DNA of 64,000 bases from Rufibacter immobilis (lineage in GTDB: Bacteria; Bacteroidota; Bacteroidia; Cytophagales; Hymenobacteraceae). Under the pieces are notes generated by a model. It searched no databases. It was not told the DNA's origin and saw nothing but the letters and a program-made list of their open reading frames with translations. How positions within the stretch are numbered: position 1 is the first letter of the stretch; every line of letters begins with the position of its first letter. Position numbers and translations under genes: made by a program. Positions 26,136 through 35,248 of this stretch are shown piece after piece. The stretch lies in contig NZ_RJJE01000017.1 in the NCBI RefSeq assembly GCF_003721565.1, positions 124,001-188,000 of the forward strand, given 5' to 3'.

Positions 26136-28362
26136 TTGAGCTATTATTCTTTAAAAGCTTATTTATAAATTCAGGATCTTGGGATAGCTTTTCAATGAGT
26201 AATGCTTTTTTTGAATCATCTAATAGTAGTTTGTTTATGTCCTCTTCAGTCTTCTCTAAATCGCTGCTGCTATTTATAATAGTAAGTCTTCTTTTCATAG
26301 CTTCGTTACTAGGGAAAATGAAGTCGAAGTAAGGGTAGTCCTTCTGCATTTTATTCCATTCCTCCTCAAAAAGTTTCATAAAAGGACCCTGTCCATAAAT
26401 ATAGGTCCAACCTCTTGATCTAGTTGTTGAAACGAAAAAGGCATTACGTCCTGTGAAAGTAGTTCCTATCGTTGTGTATTGTGCATTTAGAATTATAACA
26501 ATATTTGCTTCATTTCCTTTTGCCCGAAAGGCGGTACTGAGAGTAACATAGCCAGGCTCCTTGAATAAATTTGACTTTTCTATATACCCTGGAGTTATAC
26601 ATTTGATATTTAAGTAATCTAATTCTTGTCTAATAGTTTCAAAGTGGAATTTTGAATCTTTAGTGTCTAAATCAATTACTATGATTTCTTCTGGCTTTAC
26701 ATTTTGTTTGTTTACAAGTTCATCTATTTTGTTTATAACACCACTCAATTGATTGTTAATATCTGTGCAATTAGTGAAGGTGATAAGTTCTCTTTCGCTT
26801 CTTCCGTTTTGCTTTAAGATATTTTCTAAAATGTTTTTACTATTCTCTTCTTCTCTTTCAACATGTACTCTATCACCTTCATTAAATACATTCTTAGAAG
26901 GTTCTAATACTTTGTATCCTCTTGCTTCCCATGATGATTTGTCTTCAATCGGGATTTTGTTGTATTGAGAATATAAACCCATAGCAAAACTATGTGCTAC
27001 CATTAATGTTATTCTTGGGTTTCTATAAGAGTTAGGTAATACAAAGTCTTTATTAATTTTCCCTAAATACTTTCCTTCCAATACAGAGTCAGGCATATTA
27101 GGCTCTCCGGTTTCTCTAATTCCAAACAAATCGCTAGGTTGTTTGATTCTTAATTCTCTTAAAGATTGAAATTCATCATATGCCCAAATTATTCTTTTTG
27201 ATGAAGAGTTTGAAGGGTCAACTGGTTTGGTAAGAAAGAAAATTGTTTCAAAGAATGCTGGAGTAAAGTCTTGAGCTTCATCTATTAAAACTATATCATA
27301 TTTTGGAGCTATTTTTTGTTTAGCTTGCCTTAAAAGATCAGAATAAATTGCATCTAAAGGGCTTTCTTCATTTTTTACTTCTAAAAATGTTTTTGGTCTT
27401 ATACCGCAATCATTAGCTGTGTTAAAGTATACACCTTCTTTACTACTGCCTCCCCAAGCATGAAGAATGTGTAAATTGTCCCAGTTCGGATATCCTTTAG
27501 CTTCGTGTAAGTAGTATTTCGATATTAGATCTTTAACTTGTCTATACATGCTTTGTGTATTGAAGACAAATAAAATTTTAAGCTCAGGGAAATCTTTGTG
27601 GGCAATTGCAGCTTTCATGCAAAGAATGACAGTTTTGCCTGTTCCTGCTAATCCTCGAATACGTTGAGGACCTGGAGGTACCTGCATTGCTACCTGCCGC
27701 TGAATTTGATCAAGTTTAAAAGTATAATCAAGTGAACTTTGTATGAAGTCATTTAGTGTAGAAAATTCTACCTGCCTCCTTGAGCGCCTAGATACGTTGA
27801 AAATATCAGATCCTTCTAATAGAGAATCTATGATGTCAGCTGTTGAATCATCTAGTGAAGAGTCATTATTAAGTAATAATTGTTTTAAACCATTATCTAA
27901 ATTCTCAATTGTATAGAATGGATTAGATATTTCAGAGGCGATATTCTCTAAGTCAGTTTTATTGTTAAAGGGAAGAATGATAGCTTTTCTTATTTTGATT
28001 TCTTTATTCCAAGAGTTTGATCTGATATTATAGAGCTTGTTATTTTTTTTTAACCTTGATAATATTTCCTGTTCATAAAGGTTTAGAGATAAGTCTCTTG
28101 AAAATTGTTCGCCATTTTCAGTAAACCAAAATTCTTCATCAATATCAATTAATTTTTCATCAAGGACATCTATGAGTATAATGCCGGTGTCCTTTCCTCT
28201 AATAACAAAAGTAGGTATGTCATCTTTATTTAATGTGTCTAAAGATGGGAATTTATATCCAATTATCCCATTTAATGGATCAATTGTTTCCTGGATTTTG
28301 TCCCAAATAGCGAGTTCGCTCGGTCTATTTTCTGTTTCTAAGTTACCAACAATGTATTCCAT
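26122..28362 (-). CDS. UvrD-like SF1 helicase with degenerate NERD-like N-terminus
   Basis: The 746-residue protein has all SF1 motifs: Q-like FKLDQIQRQV, Walker A RGLAGTGKTVI (about 233-243), Walker B VLIDEAQDFTPAFFE, motif III IIWAYDEFQSL, motif IV LPNSYRNPRI, motif V TAFRAKGNEANIVI and motif VI FFVSTTRSRGW. Residues about 45-90 (IPTFVIRGKDTGIILIDVLD) line up with NERD/PD-(D/E)XK-like domains (usually PDFxI...GIxVIEVK). Here the Asp is Thr and Glu-x-Lys is Asp-x-Leu, so this domain is probably catalytically dead. It is the first gene of a two-gene, AT-rich unit with the DUF2290 gene. It could be a defence system or a repair helicase; I know of no named system that it matches with certainty. 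Confidence 0.85.
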   Translation of the reverse strand: MEYIVGNLETENRPSELAIWDKIQETIDPLNGIIGYKFPSLDTLNKDDIPTFVIRGKDTGIILIDVLDEKLIDIDEEFWFTENGEQFSRDLSLNLYEQEILSRLKKNNKLYNIRSNSWNKEIKIRKAIILPFNNKTDLENIASEISNPFYTIENLDNGLKQLLLNNDSSLDDSTADIIDSLLEGSDIFNVSRRSRRQVEFSTLNDFIQSSLDYTFKLDQIQRQVAMQVPPGPQRIRGLAGTGKTVILCMKAAIAHKDFPELKILFVFNTQSMYRQVKDLISKYYLHEAKGYPNWDNLHILHAWGGSSKEGVYFNTANDCGIRPKTFLEVKNEESPLDAIYSDLLRQAKQKIAPKYDIVLIDEAQDFTPAFFETIFFLTKPVDPSNSSSKRIIWAYDEFQSLRELRIKQPSDLFGIRETGEPNMPDSVLEGKYLGKINKDFVLPNSYRNPRITLMVAHSFAMGLYSQYNKIPIEDKSSWEARGYKVLEPSKNVFNEGDRVHVEREEENSKNILENILKQNGRSERELITFTNCTDINNQLSGVINKIDELVNKQNVKPEEIIVIDLDTKDSKFHFETIRQELDYLNIKCITPGYIEKSNLFKEPGYVTLSTAFRAKGNEANIVIILNAQYTTIGTTFTGRNAFFVSTTRSRGWTYIYGQGPFMKLFEEEWNKMQKDYPYFDFIFPSNEAMKRRLTIINSSSDLEKTEEDINKLLLDDSKKALLIEKLSQDPEFINKLLKNNSSNDKR

Positions 28363-28537
28363 GAAAAGCTTTTTTTAGAGGAAAACTAGTTTTGTTTAGA
28401 GTATGAATATTGAATATCTTTCTTTATTAATTAATGAAAACTATATAAAGTCTTGTATAGATGTTGACGCAATGTATCATTTTGTTATGAATAAAACCAT
28501 ACTATAGCTTCTTGGCTGAAGTAAGTAATAATTGAGC

Positions 28538-31500
28538 TCACCCCAACAACGCCAGCAACTCCTGCTTGCTCATGGCTTTCAGCAGACCGCCATCGGTCTT
28601 GACCAAATCCTGCACCAGTTCCTTTTTACTGGCCTGTAGCTTCTGCATTTTTTCTTCCACGGTGTTGGGGCAGATGAGCCGGACGGCGACTACGGGCTTG
28701 TCCTGGCCTATGCGGTAGGTGCGGTCAATGGCCTGGTTTTCTACGGCGGGGTTCCACCACGGGTCTACCAGATACACATAATCCGCGCGGGTGAGGTTGA
28801 GGCCGGTGCCGCCCGCTTTGAGGCTGATGAGGAACACCCGCACGTCTTCCTGCCCCTGGAATTGGGCCACCGCGCCCTGCCGGTCTTTGGTCTGGCCGGT
28901 GAGGGTCACGTAGCCAATGCCGCGCGCTTGCAGGGCGGTTTCAATGAGGTGCAGCATAGACACAAACTGCGAGAACACCAGAATCTTGTGGTGCGGCGCC
29001 TTGCTTTCTATCTGCTCCAGCAGCACCTCCAGCTTGGCCGAGGGTTCGCCCACGCCCGCATCGTCGGGCAGCAGGGCGGGGGAGTTGCAGATTTGCCGCA
29101 GGCGCGTGAGGCCCCGCAGCACGTGCATGGGGTGCTTCTGGATTTCGTCTTCGCCCTGCGCCGAGATAAACTCCCTGATCTCGCGCTCATGCGCGGCATA
29201 GAGTTCGCGTTGCGCCGTGCCCATCTCGCAGTACAGCACCATCTCGGTCTTGGCCGGAAGCTCCTGCGCCACCTGCTCTTTGGTGCGCCGCAGCAGGAAG
29301 GGGCTTATCTTGCGCTGTAGTTCTTTGGCCCGCCTGAAGTCTTTGAACTGGTCAATGGGCTTGGCGTAAATGTCTCTAAAGTAGCGCTGGTTGCCCAGCA
29401 GCCCCGGGCACGCGAAACTCAGCTGCCCGTACAGGTCATAGGTGTTGTTCTCCAGCGGCGTGCCCGTGAGCACGAGCCGGTTGCGCGCCTGCAAGAGCCG
29501 CACCGCGCGGTACCGCTGGCTCTGCGGGTTCTTGATGTTCTGGCTCTCGTCCAGCACCACGTAGTTGAAGCGGTAGTTCTTGAGCAGCGCAATATCTGAG
29601 AGCAGGGTGCCGTAGGTGGTGAGCACCAGTTCATAGGCCTCCAGTTGCGCCAGATGCTGCACGCGCTGGTTTCCGTAGAGTGTGAACACGGTTAAGCCGG
29701 GCGCAAACTTGGCTATCTCTTCCTGCCAGTTGAACAGCAAAGACGTGGGCACCACCACCAGATTGGTATTGCGGGCTACCTTGCCGCGCTGCCCCAGCAG
29801 AAACGCCAGCACCTGCACCGTCTTGCCCAAGCCCATGTCATCTGCCAGACAGCCCCCGAAGTTAAACTGGTCCAGGAAATGGAGCCAGTTAAGGCCCTGC
29901 CGCTGGTACGGCCGGAGCGTGGCCTGCAAACCTTCGGGCACCGGTACTTCCTCAATGTGCGTGAAGTCGCTTAATTTTTCGCGGTAGAGCGCCAGTTCCC
30001 CCCGCACTTCCTGGCTCAGGACTTCCTCCTCGTAGAGTTCCTCTATCAGGGGGAAATTCATCTTGGGCGTGCGCAGGTGTTCGCCTACCACTTCGCCGGC
30101 GGCGAAGTATTTCTGCAACCGTTCCAGCCACTCCTGCGGCAGAATGCCCTGGGTGCCATCGTCCAGCGTTACAAACCGCTGCTTGTTGCGCAGGGCGCGG
30201 TGCAGGTCTTTGAGCCCCGCCCGCTGCTTGCCAAACTGCACGTCTAAAGAAGTGTCAAACCAGTTGATGCCGCTGGTGACCAGAATAGAGATTTTCGCCT
30301 TGTGCGGGTTTACTTTGGTTACCGTCAGGTCCTTGAAGCCCAGCAGTGTGATGTTCTGCCCGCGCCAGCTCTCAAAAGCGTCCAGAAACCAGTCGTTGAG
30401 CAGGAAGCGGCTTTTGTGCAGGTAGAAAGAGTCCAGGTGCAATTGTTCCCGGAAGAGCGGGTGCTCGCGCAGCACCTGGGCGGTGAAAGCATGTTCCGCC
30501 TCACGGTCGCGCTCCACCGTGAAGCTCTGCCCCAGCAGGTCTTTGGCGTAAATCTGCTTCTGCGTGAACACCGGCACCTCCACATGCCCGTAGCGCATCA
30601 CGGGCGTAAACAAAATGAAATCCTGCGACTCTGAGATGTACAGCAGGCGTTCCACGTCCAGATCAAAGCCCTGTTCTTCCAGCTGCTGCGGCGTGGCCGG
30701 TTTCAGGAAGGCGTACGAGATCTGGATGCGCGTCTCCAGATTAGCCAGAATGCTCTCCCTGAACTCCTCAAACTTAGACGCATGAATGAGCAGCCGCTGC
30801 CCCCGCTTCTGGAAAAACTCCACCACCCGGCGCAGGTCTGGGCTGGAGAGCAGGTACAGTTTCTGCTGCACCTCCAGAAAATGCCCGAACCGCAGGGGCA
30901 ACTGCTTCAGGGGGTACGGCTGCCCGTTAATCGTGAACTTGGGCGTGAGGTAATAGAAGTTCTCCTGCGCCTCCACCTCCAGCGTTAGATCCAGCGGCAC
31001 GTTCCGTAACTCCACCGGCTCCAGCGCGCTGGCGCTTAGTTTCCCCTGCGCAGTAGATTTCTGCACGTACACCGGCAGCCCCAGCGGGTTCTGCACCAGC
31101 GCCTTGAGGGCCTCCAGGTCGGCGGCGGAGGGTTGGGTGTCATAGTTGTTCTGGAAGCGGGAAAGGCCGGTGTAGAACTTGAGTTCCTCGGGCTTATCCG
31201 TTTGCCAGACAAAATCCAGCGGGTTGAGTTGCTTGAGCGGGTTTTTGATCTTGCCCGTCTGCGCCACCGCCGCCTCCAGCAGTTCTACGTGCAGGTGCCG
31301 GTAATACTTATGCTCGCCCAGCACCAGAATACGCTGCGTGCTCTGGTTCGGCTCCGCCGATGGGGTGACTGAAAACGGGAACGAGGGGGCGGGCACCAGT
31401 TGCTCCTGTAGGTACGCCTGCGTTTGCGGCGTGACGGGCAACAGCTCGGGTAAACTAGGCTGGATCTGGAGGCCCTGCGGCGTGTACTCCAGGGAGAAGA

Positions 31501-32005
31501 AAGCGTCCAGTTCCGGCTCGTTTTCCAGACCGTATTCCTGGGCTTTGGGCAAAAGCTTCTCGCGGCGCAGACGCGCATCAAAGAACACCCGCCAGTCGGG
31601 CCGGTTGAGGAGGGCGAGCAGTACCTGCGTTTGGTGCAGGCACAGGTGCTTTTTAGGCGTGGGGCAGGGGCAGGAGAGAATGAGGCCGTGGGCCTGCTGT
31701 ATGACCGTCACCTCGGGAAAATTACTGTACGCCGAGGCACCCGCAAACGAAGCAGCGTTCACCTCCAGGTGCGTGGCCTGCAACTGGAAGGGAGCCCCGC
31801 TGCCCAAGGCCTCGGTAGGGGCATGGCGGGCGATGGTGGCGTAGGAAAGGGTCTCTCCTGAAACGCCCGGCAACAGGTACTGGGTGGGGTGGTTTTTCGT
31901 CTGCCGTTCTGCCTGTTCGTTCGCTGCCATGGTACCAATGCTTGCTGGGCTCAAGTTAGGCAGAAGCGGCCAAATCCAGGCATAGTCGAGGTATTTTTGA
32001 TGCAT
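28538..32005 (-). CDS. SNF2-family DNA translocase with SWIM zinc finger
   Basis: The 1155-residue protein has a SWIM-type finger near residue 110 (CPCPTPKKHLCLHQ, the Cx..CxH pattern), a long bacterial SNF2-associated region (about 150-680), then the SNF2 motor. Motor motifs include FGGCLADDMGLGKTVQVLAF, NLVVVPTSLLFNWQEE, VVLDESQNIKNPQSQRYRA, LTGTPLENNTYDLYGQLSF, VFSQFVSMLHLIETAL, LISLKAGGTGLNLTRADYV and DRTYRIGQDKPV. The last motif is the SNF2 box VI. These large bacterial Swi2/Snf2 proteins are dsDNA translocases (RapA/HepA relatives) thought to remodel protein-DNA or transcription complexes. The upstream MHQKYLDYAWIWP start is first in frame, but a start a few codons later is possible. 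Monocistronic, normal GC. Confidence 0.9.
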   Translation of the reverse strand: MHQKYLDYAWIWPLLPNLSPASIGTMAANEQAERQTKNHPTQYLLPGVSGETLSYATIARHAPTEALGSGAPFQLQATHLEVNAASFAGASAYSNFPEVTVIQQAHGLILSCPCPTPKKHLCLHQTQVLLALLNRPDWRVFFDARLRREKLLPKAQEYGLENEPELDAFFSLEYTPQGLQIQPSLPELLPVTPQTQAYLQEQLVPAPSFPFSVTPSAEPNQSTQRILVLGEHKYYRHLHVELLEAAVAQTGKIKNPLKQLNPLDFVWQTDKPEELKFYTGLSRFQNNYDTQPSAADLEALKALVQNPLGLPVYVQKSTAQGKLSASALEPVELRNVPLDLTLEVEAQENFYYLTPKFTINGQPYPLKQLPLRFGHFLEVQQKLYLLSSPDLRRVVEFFQKRGQRLLIHASKFEEFRESILANLETRIQISYAFLKPATPQQLEEQGFDLDVERLLYISESQDFILFTPVMRYGHVEVPVFTQKQIYAKDLLGQSFTVERDREAEHAFTAQVLREHPLFREQLHLDSFYLHKSRFLLNDWFLDAFESWRGQNITLLGFKDLTVTKVNPHKAKISILVTSGINWFDTSLDVQFGKQRAGLKDLHRALRNKQRFVTLDDGTQGILPQEWLERLQKYFAAGEVVGEHLRTPKMNFPLIEELYEEEVLSQEVRGELALYREKLSDFTHIEEVPVPEGLQATLRPYQRQGLNWLHFLDQFNFGGCLADDMGLGKTVQVLAFLLGQRGKVARNTNLVVVPTSLLFNWQEEIAKFAPGLTVFTLYGNQRVQHLAQLEAYELVLTTYGTLLSDIALLKNYRFNYVVLDESQNIKNPQSQRYRAVRLLQARNRLVLTGTPLENNTYDLYGQLSFACPGLLGNQRYFRDIYAKPIDQFKDFRRAKELQRKISPFLLRRTKEQVAQELPAKTEMVLYCEMGTAQRELYAAHEREIREFISAQGEDEIQKHPMHVLRGLTRLRQICNSPALLPDDAGVGEPSAKLEVLLEQIESKAPHHKILVFSQFVSMLHLIETALQARGIGYVTLTGQTKDRQGAVAQFQGQEDVRVFLISLKAGGTGLNLTRADYVYLVDPWWNPAVENQAIDRTYRIGQDKPVVAVRLICPNTVEEKMQKLQASKKELVQDLVKTDGGLLKAMSKQELLALLG

Positions 32006-32009
32006 GGCT

Positions 32010-32061
32010 GGTTTTGCGTTTAGGAGCCGTTTTTGGAAAAACAGCCCCTAAACGCAAAACC
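32010..32061. repeat. Host palindrome family copy, extended arms
   Basis: GGTTTTGCGTTTAGGAGCCG and its partner ending CCCCTAAACGCAAAACC; the outer GGTTTTG is also paired. Placed 4 bp upstream of the SNF2 start codon region. Confidence 0.85.
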
Positions 32062-32429
32062 AATTCGATCAGGTGTTGGTGTCCTGCTTCTCTTGGGCTG
32101 TCAGTTCCCTGCAAAGTATCTTAGATTATAGGGGAAATTTGCGTTTGAAAACGGGCTGCTTGGATTCATAATCCTGAGAAACTGAGGCATGAAAAGCTTG
32201 CAAGACACTTGGGGAAAACTGCTAAGTAGGCAGCGCGAAGACGTAAACGGGTACGCAGAAAGAAAGAGCGTTTAGCGGCTCTTTTTCCAGAAAAAGGGCC
32301 AAAACAGCTTATGGGCTGGCGGTAGGGCTTGTGGTAAACCGAAGGCGGGTGCGGGGAAATCTACGGATTTTTGGGGCCGGGCTCAACGCCCCGGCGGGAA
32401 CGTGCGTTTCTGGGGAAAAAGAAAAAGCC
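32062..32429. other. Intergenic stretch upstream of LD-carboxypeptidase
   Basis: No gene is visible. It contains a decayed palindrome at 32268-32305. ATG-like codons upstream of 32430 read into low-similarity leader. Confidence 0.4.
32268..32305. repeat. Degenerate host palindrome
   Basis: GCGTTTAGCGGCTCTTTTTC, with a right arm decayed to AAAAAGGGCCAAAAC. Confidence 0.55.
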
Positions 32430-33338
32430 ATGACCCTTCCCCCGTTTCTGCAAAAAGGCGATAAAGTGGGCGTAGTGAGCACCAGTAATTTCACCGTTCC
32501 GGAATACATTGATGGTTTAGTGAATATTCTGCGGGAGTGGGGCCTGGAGCCGGTATTGGGCAAGAGCATAGGTCCGCGGCAGGGTAGTTTTGCGGGGTCA
32601 GACGAACTCCGGAAAACCGATTTGCAGCACATGCTGGACAACGAGGAAATCAAGGCGGTGTTGCAAACCATGGGCGGCTACGGCATTCTCCGGATCATTG
32701 ACCAGGTCAACTTCCACCAATTCAAATACAGGCCCAAGTGGCTGGTGGGCTACAGCGACACCACCTTTCTGCACAGCCACGTGCAGGGCATGCTCAACAC
32801 CGCCTCCATCCAGGGTACCATGGCCGCCGATCTGGAGGCCGGTTTCCACGTCTCTTCCTGGGAGAGCCTGCGCAAAGCCCTGTTCGGGGAGAAGCTGGAG
32901 TACACCGTGAAGTCGCACCCCCTCAACCGCTTGGGCAAGGCCCAGGCCACGTTGGTGGGCGGTACGCTCAGTATTCTGTGCAACGCCAAAGGCACGTTCT
33001 CTGAGGTGAACACCAACGGCAAAATCCTGTTTCTGGAGGAAGTGGGCGAGCACAAGTTCAGGGTAGACAGTTACCTCACCTCGCTCAAGAAAGCCGGCAA
33101 GTTTAACTACCTCAAAGGACTGCTGGTGGGCCAACTCACCGACATTCAGGAAGACGAACCGCCCTACGGCAAATCCCCCGAGGAGATCATTCTGGAGGCC
33201 GTGAAAGAGTATGATTTTCCGGTGGCCTTCGGGTTCCCGGCCGGGCACGGCAAAGTGAACAAGGCCCTGGTCTTCGGGGCCCCCGTGCAACTGGCAGTCA
33301 CGGAGCAAGGCACCAGCATCAGGTTTGAGTATAGATAG
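32430..33338 (+). CDS. LD-carboxypeptidase, peptidase family S66
   Basis: The 302-residue cytoplasmic serine peptidase has the S66 order: FLQKGDKVGVVSTSNFTVPE, KAVLQTMGGYGILRIIDQVN, nucleophile GYSDTTFLHSHVQ, LFLEEVGEHKFRVDSYLTSL with the Glu, and the catalytic His in GFPAGHGKVNKALVFGAPVQ. S66 enzymes cut the L-Lys/mDAP-D-Ala bond of tetrapeptides in murein recycling, or act on microcin-like peptides. The usual GGxG motif is present as MGGYG. I moved the start to ATG 32430 (MTLPPFLQKGDK); the 33 codons upstream are unlike the family. Two or three same-strand genes follow but with large gaps. Confidence 0.88.
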   Translation: MTLPPFLQKGDKVGVVSTSNFTVPEYIDGLVNILREWGLEPVLGKSIGPRQGSFAGSDELRKTDLQHMLDNEEIKAVLQTMGGYGILRIIDQVNFHQFKYRPKWLVGYSDTTFLHSHVQGMLNTASIQGTMAADLEAGFHVSSWESLRKALFGEKLEYTVKSHPLNRLGKAQATLVGGTLSILCNAKGTFSEVNTNGKILFLEEVGEHKFRVDSYLTSLKKAGKFNYLKGLLVGQLTDIQEDEPPYGKSPEEIILEAVKEYDFPVAFGFPAGHGKVNKALVFGAPVQLAVTEQGTSIRFEYR

Positions 33339-33374
33339 CTTAATTGGAAAATCACCGGAGCAGTTGACTTCTAC

Positions 33375-33498
33375 CTGCCCCTCCCGGGAAGGGAATTTCT
33401 ATGCTCCGGTTGAAGATCAAGCTCTCCTCCGGGAAGATACATCCTCCATTACTTTGGGAGATAAAACTCCCCTCCCGGGAGGGGTAGGGGTGGGTTAT
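33375..33498. repeat. CCCTCCC/GGGAGGG inverted pair, copy 3
   Basis: Left half TGCCCCTCCCGGGAAGGGAA near 33376; right half CCTCCCGGGAGGGGTAGGGG near 33471 followed by TGGGTT. The roughly 65-bp centre is unlike the centre of the other copies. Confidence 0.65.
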
Positions 33499-33633
33499 GC
33501 TAATACATGAGAAATAGTGCCACTTCGCTTTAGGGCAAAGAAGCGCCGCCGGTTTATCATGGCAGGAAGCTCAAAAATTTACCTATCTTACCTCCTCAAT
33601 GCATCACTGTCCCTCTGGAAAATAGATTGTGTT

Positions 33634-34638
33634 ATGAGAAAAGTTGCCCTGCTGGCTGCGGCCTGTTGCGTAGGATTTTCCTGCTCCTGGCTGCCCGCCT
33701 TAGCCCAAACGAAACAACAACCTGCCAAAAAAAAGACGGCCGGTAATCCGGTTTTCCCCGGTTGGTACGCAGACCCTGAGGGCATTATCTTCGGGAAAAA
33801 GTACTGGATTTACCCCACCTATTCAGACCGTTACCAGAAGCAGGTGTTCTTTGATGCGTTTTCCTCGCCAGACCTGCTTACCTGGACCAAGCACGAACGG
33901 ATTCTGGACACCGCCGCGGTGAAATGGGCCAGGCGGGCCATGTGGGCTCCAGCCGTGGTGCAGAAGGGGAAGCAGTATTTCCTATTTTTCGGGGCGAATG
34001 ACATCCAGAGCGATCAGGAAATGGGCGGCATTGGCGTGGCCGTGGCCAGCAAGCCGGAGGGGCCCTACAAAGATTACCTGGGCAAGCCGCTGGTAGACAA
34101 ATTCCACAACGGCGCCCAGCCCATTGACCAGTTCGTGTTCCAGGACAAAGACGGCCAGTACTACCTCATTTACGGCGGCTGGCGGCACTGCAACATCGCC
34201 AAACTCAAAGATGATTTCACCGGGTTTGTCCCGTTTGCAGACGGCACCACCTTTAAGGAGATTACCCCGCAGAACTATGTGGAAGGTCCGTTCATGTTCA
34301 TGAGAAACGGCAAATACTACTTTATGTGGTCAGAAGGCGGCTGGACGGGGCCAGACTATTCGGTGGCCTATGCCGTGTCAGATTCTCCGTTCGGGCCGTT
34401 TGAACGGGTAGGCAAGATTCTGCAACAGGATCCCGCCATCGGCACCGGCGCAGGGCATCATTCCGTGATACAGGTGCCGGGCAAAGACCAGTGGTACATT
34501 GTCTACCACCGCCGGCCCCTCTCTGAAACCGACCGCGACCACCGCGTCACCTGTATAGAGGAAATGTTCTTTGACCAGGAAGGAAGAATCAAACCCGTGA
34601 AACTGACGAACGAAGGAGTAAAGAAGCATAAGTTGTAA
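33634..34638 (+). CDS. Secreted glycoside hydrolase family 43-type protein
   Basis: The 334-residue protein has a signal peptide (MRKVALLAAACCVGF..., ending LPALAQ/T) and a five-bladed propeller of GH43 type. Motifs: GWYADPEGIIFGKKYWIYPT with the catalytic-base Asp, FDAFSSPDLLTWTKH, MWAPAVVQKGKQYFLFFGA, PIDQFVFQDKDGQYYLIYGG with the pKa-modulating Asp, and YVEGPFMFMRNGKYYFMWSE with the general-acid Glu. All three acidic residues are present, so it is probably active on arabino- or xylo-oligosaccharides. The start 33634 is chosen because a signal peptide begins there; upstream in-frame Mets give no signal. Monocistronic. Confidence 0.88.
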   Translation: MRKVALLAAACCVGFSCSWLPALAQTKQQPAKKKTAGNPVFPGWYADPEGIIFGKKYWIYPTYSDRYQKQVFFDAFSSPDLLTWTKHERILDTAAVKWARRAMWAPAVVQKGKQYFLFFGANDIQSDQEMGGIGVAVASKPEGPYKDYLGKPLVDKFHNGAQPIDQFVFQDKDGQYYLIYGGWRHCNIAKLKDDFTGFVPFADGTTFKEITPQNYVEGPFMFMRNGKYYFMWSEGGWTGPDYSVAYAVSDSPFGPFERVGKILQQDPAIGTGAGHHSVIQVPGKDQWYIVYHRRPLSETDRDHRVTCIEEMFFDQEGRIKPVKLTNEGVKKHKL

Positions 34639-34766
34639 AGGGAAAGACTGGTCTGCGGCCGCCGAGGAGTAGCATCTTTCAACTGCTATGGGGTAGGTAA
34701 TGGCTTGAGAAAGAGAATACTTGGTGATAAATCTATTTGCCGGTTTTCTTTTGCGTATCTTCCTGA

Positions 34767-34928
34767 ATGGAAAATATATATCCCGAGGGATCAACGGTGT
34801 TCGCAAATGTGAATCCGGGTCAGAAATTGGTGGTGAGGCGTTTTGTGAAGCGCATTTACTACTGCACGGTACAAGGCAACCCGGGGCTGAAAGAGCAGAT
34901 CTACTATGAAAGAGAGCTGAGCGAGTAG
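34767..34928 (+). CDS. Small conserved hypothetical, 53 residues
   Basis: The reading frame is MENIYPEGSTVFANVNPGQK, LVVRRFVKRIYYCTVQGN, PGLKEQIYYERELSE, then TAG. The pattern YPxGTxV...LxVRRxVxRIYYCxV...YFERELxE recurs in small Bacteroidota proteins, as far as I recall, which together with normal codon bias supports a real gene. The beta-rich pattern suggests a small SH3-like or barrel fold; function unknown. It stands alone between the GH43 and M3-peptidase genes. Confidence 0.65.
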   Translation: MENIYPEGSTVFANVNPGQKLVVRRFVKRIYYCTVQGNPGLKEQIYYERELSE

Positions 34929-35046
34929 CCAGATAAGATGATACAAGTCTCCATGAAGCTGTTTGGGTTTGCCTGAACAGCTTTTGATTTTTTACTGGGG
35001 TAAGATAGGTGGGTGCCGCTCCGGTTACTTCTTCTACCCCCGTTCC

Positions 35047-35084
35047 CGTTTAGGGGCCGTTTTTCCGAAAACAGGCGCTAAACA
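35047..35084. repeat. Host palindrome family copy
   Basis: CGTTTAGGGGCCGTTTTTCC / AAAACAGGCGCTAAACA; the right arm carries two mismatches. Confidence 0.75.
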
Positions 35085-35248
35085 GGCGCATTGTGATTTC
35101 TCCACTCTTCTATTTCCTTTCCGCCTTTGGCGAAAATAAAGGCCCCAGAATTCAGTTATTCCTAAAAGCTTTTTACTTTTAAATCATTAAGTCACTTCTC
35201 TTCTGCCGCTGGGCCGGTAGTAGAACTCAGATTACCACAAACGAACCT

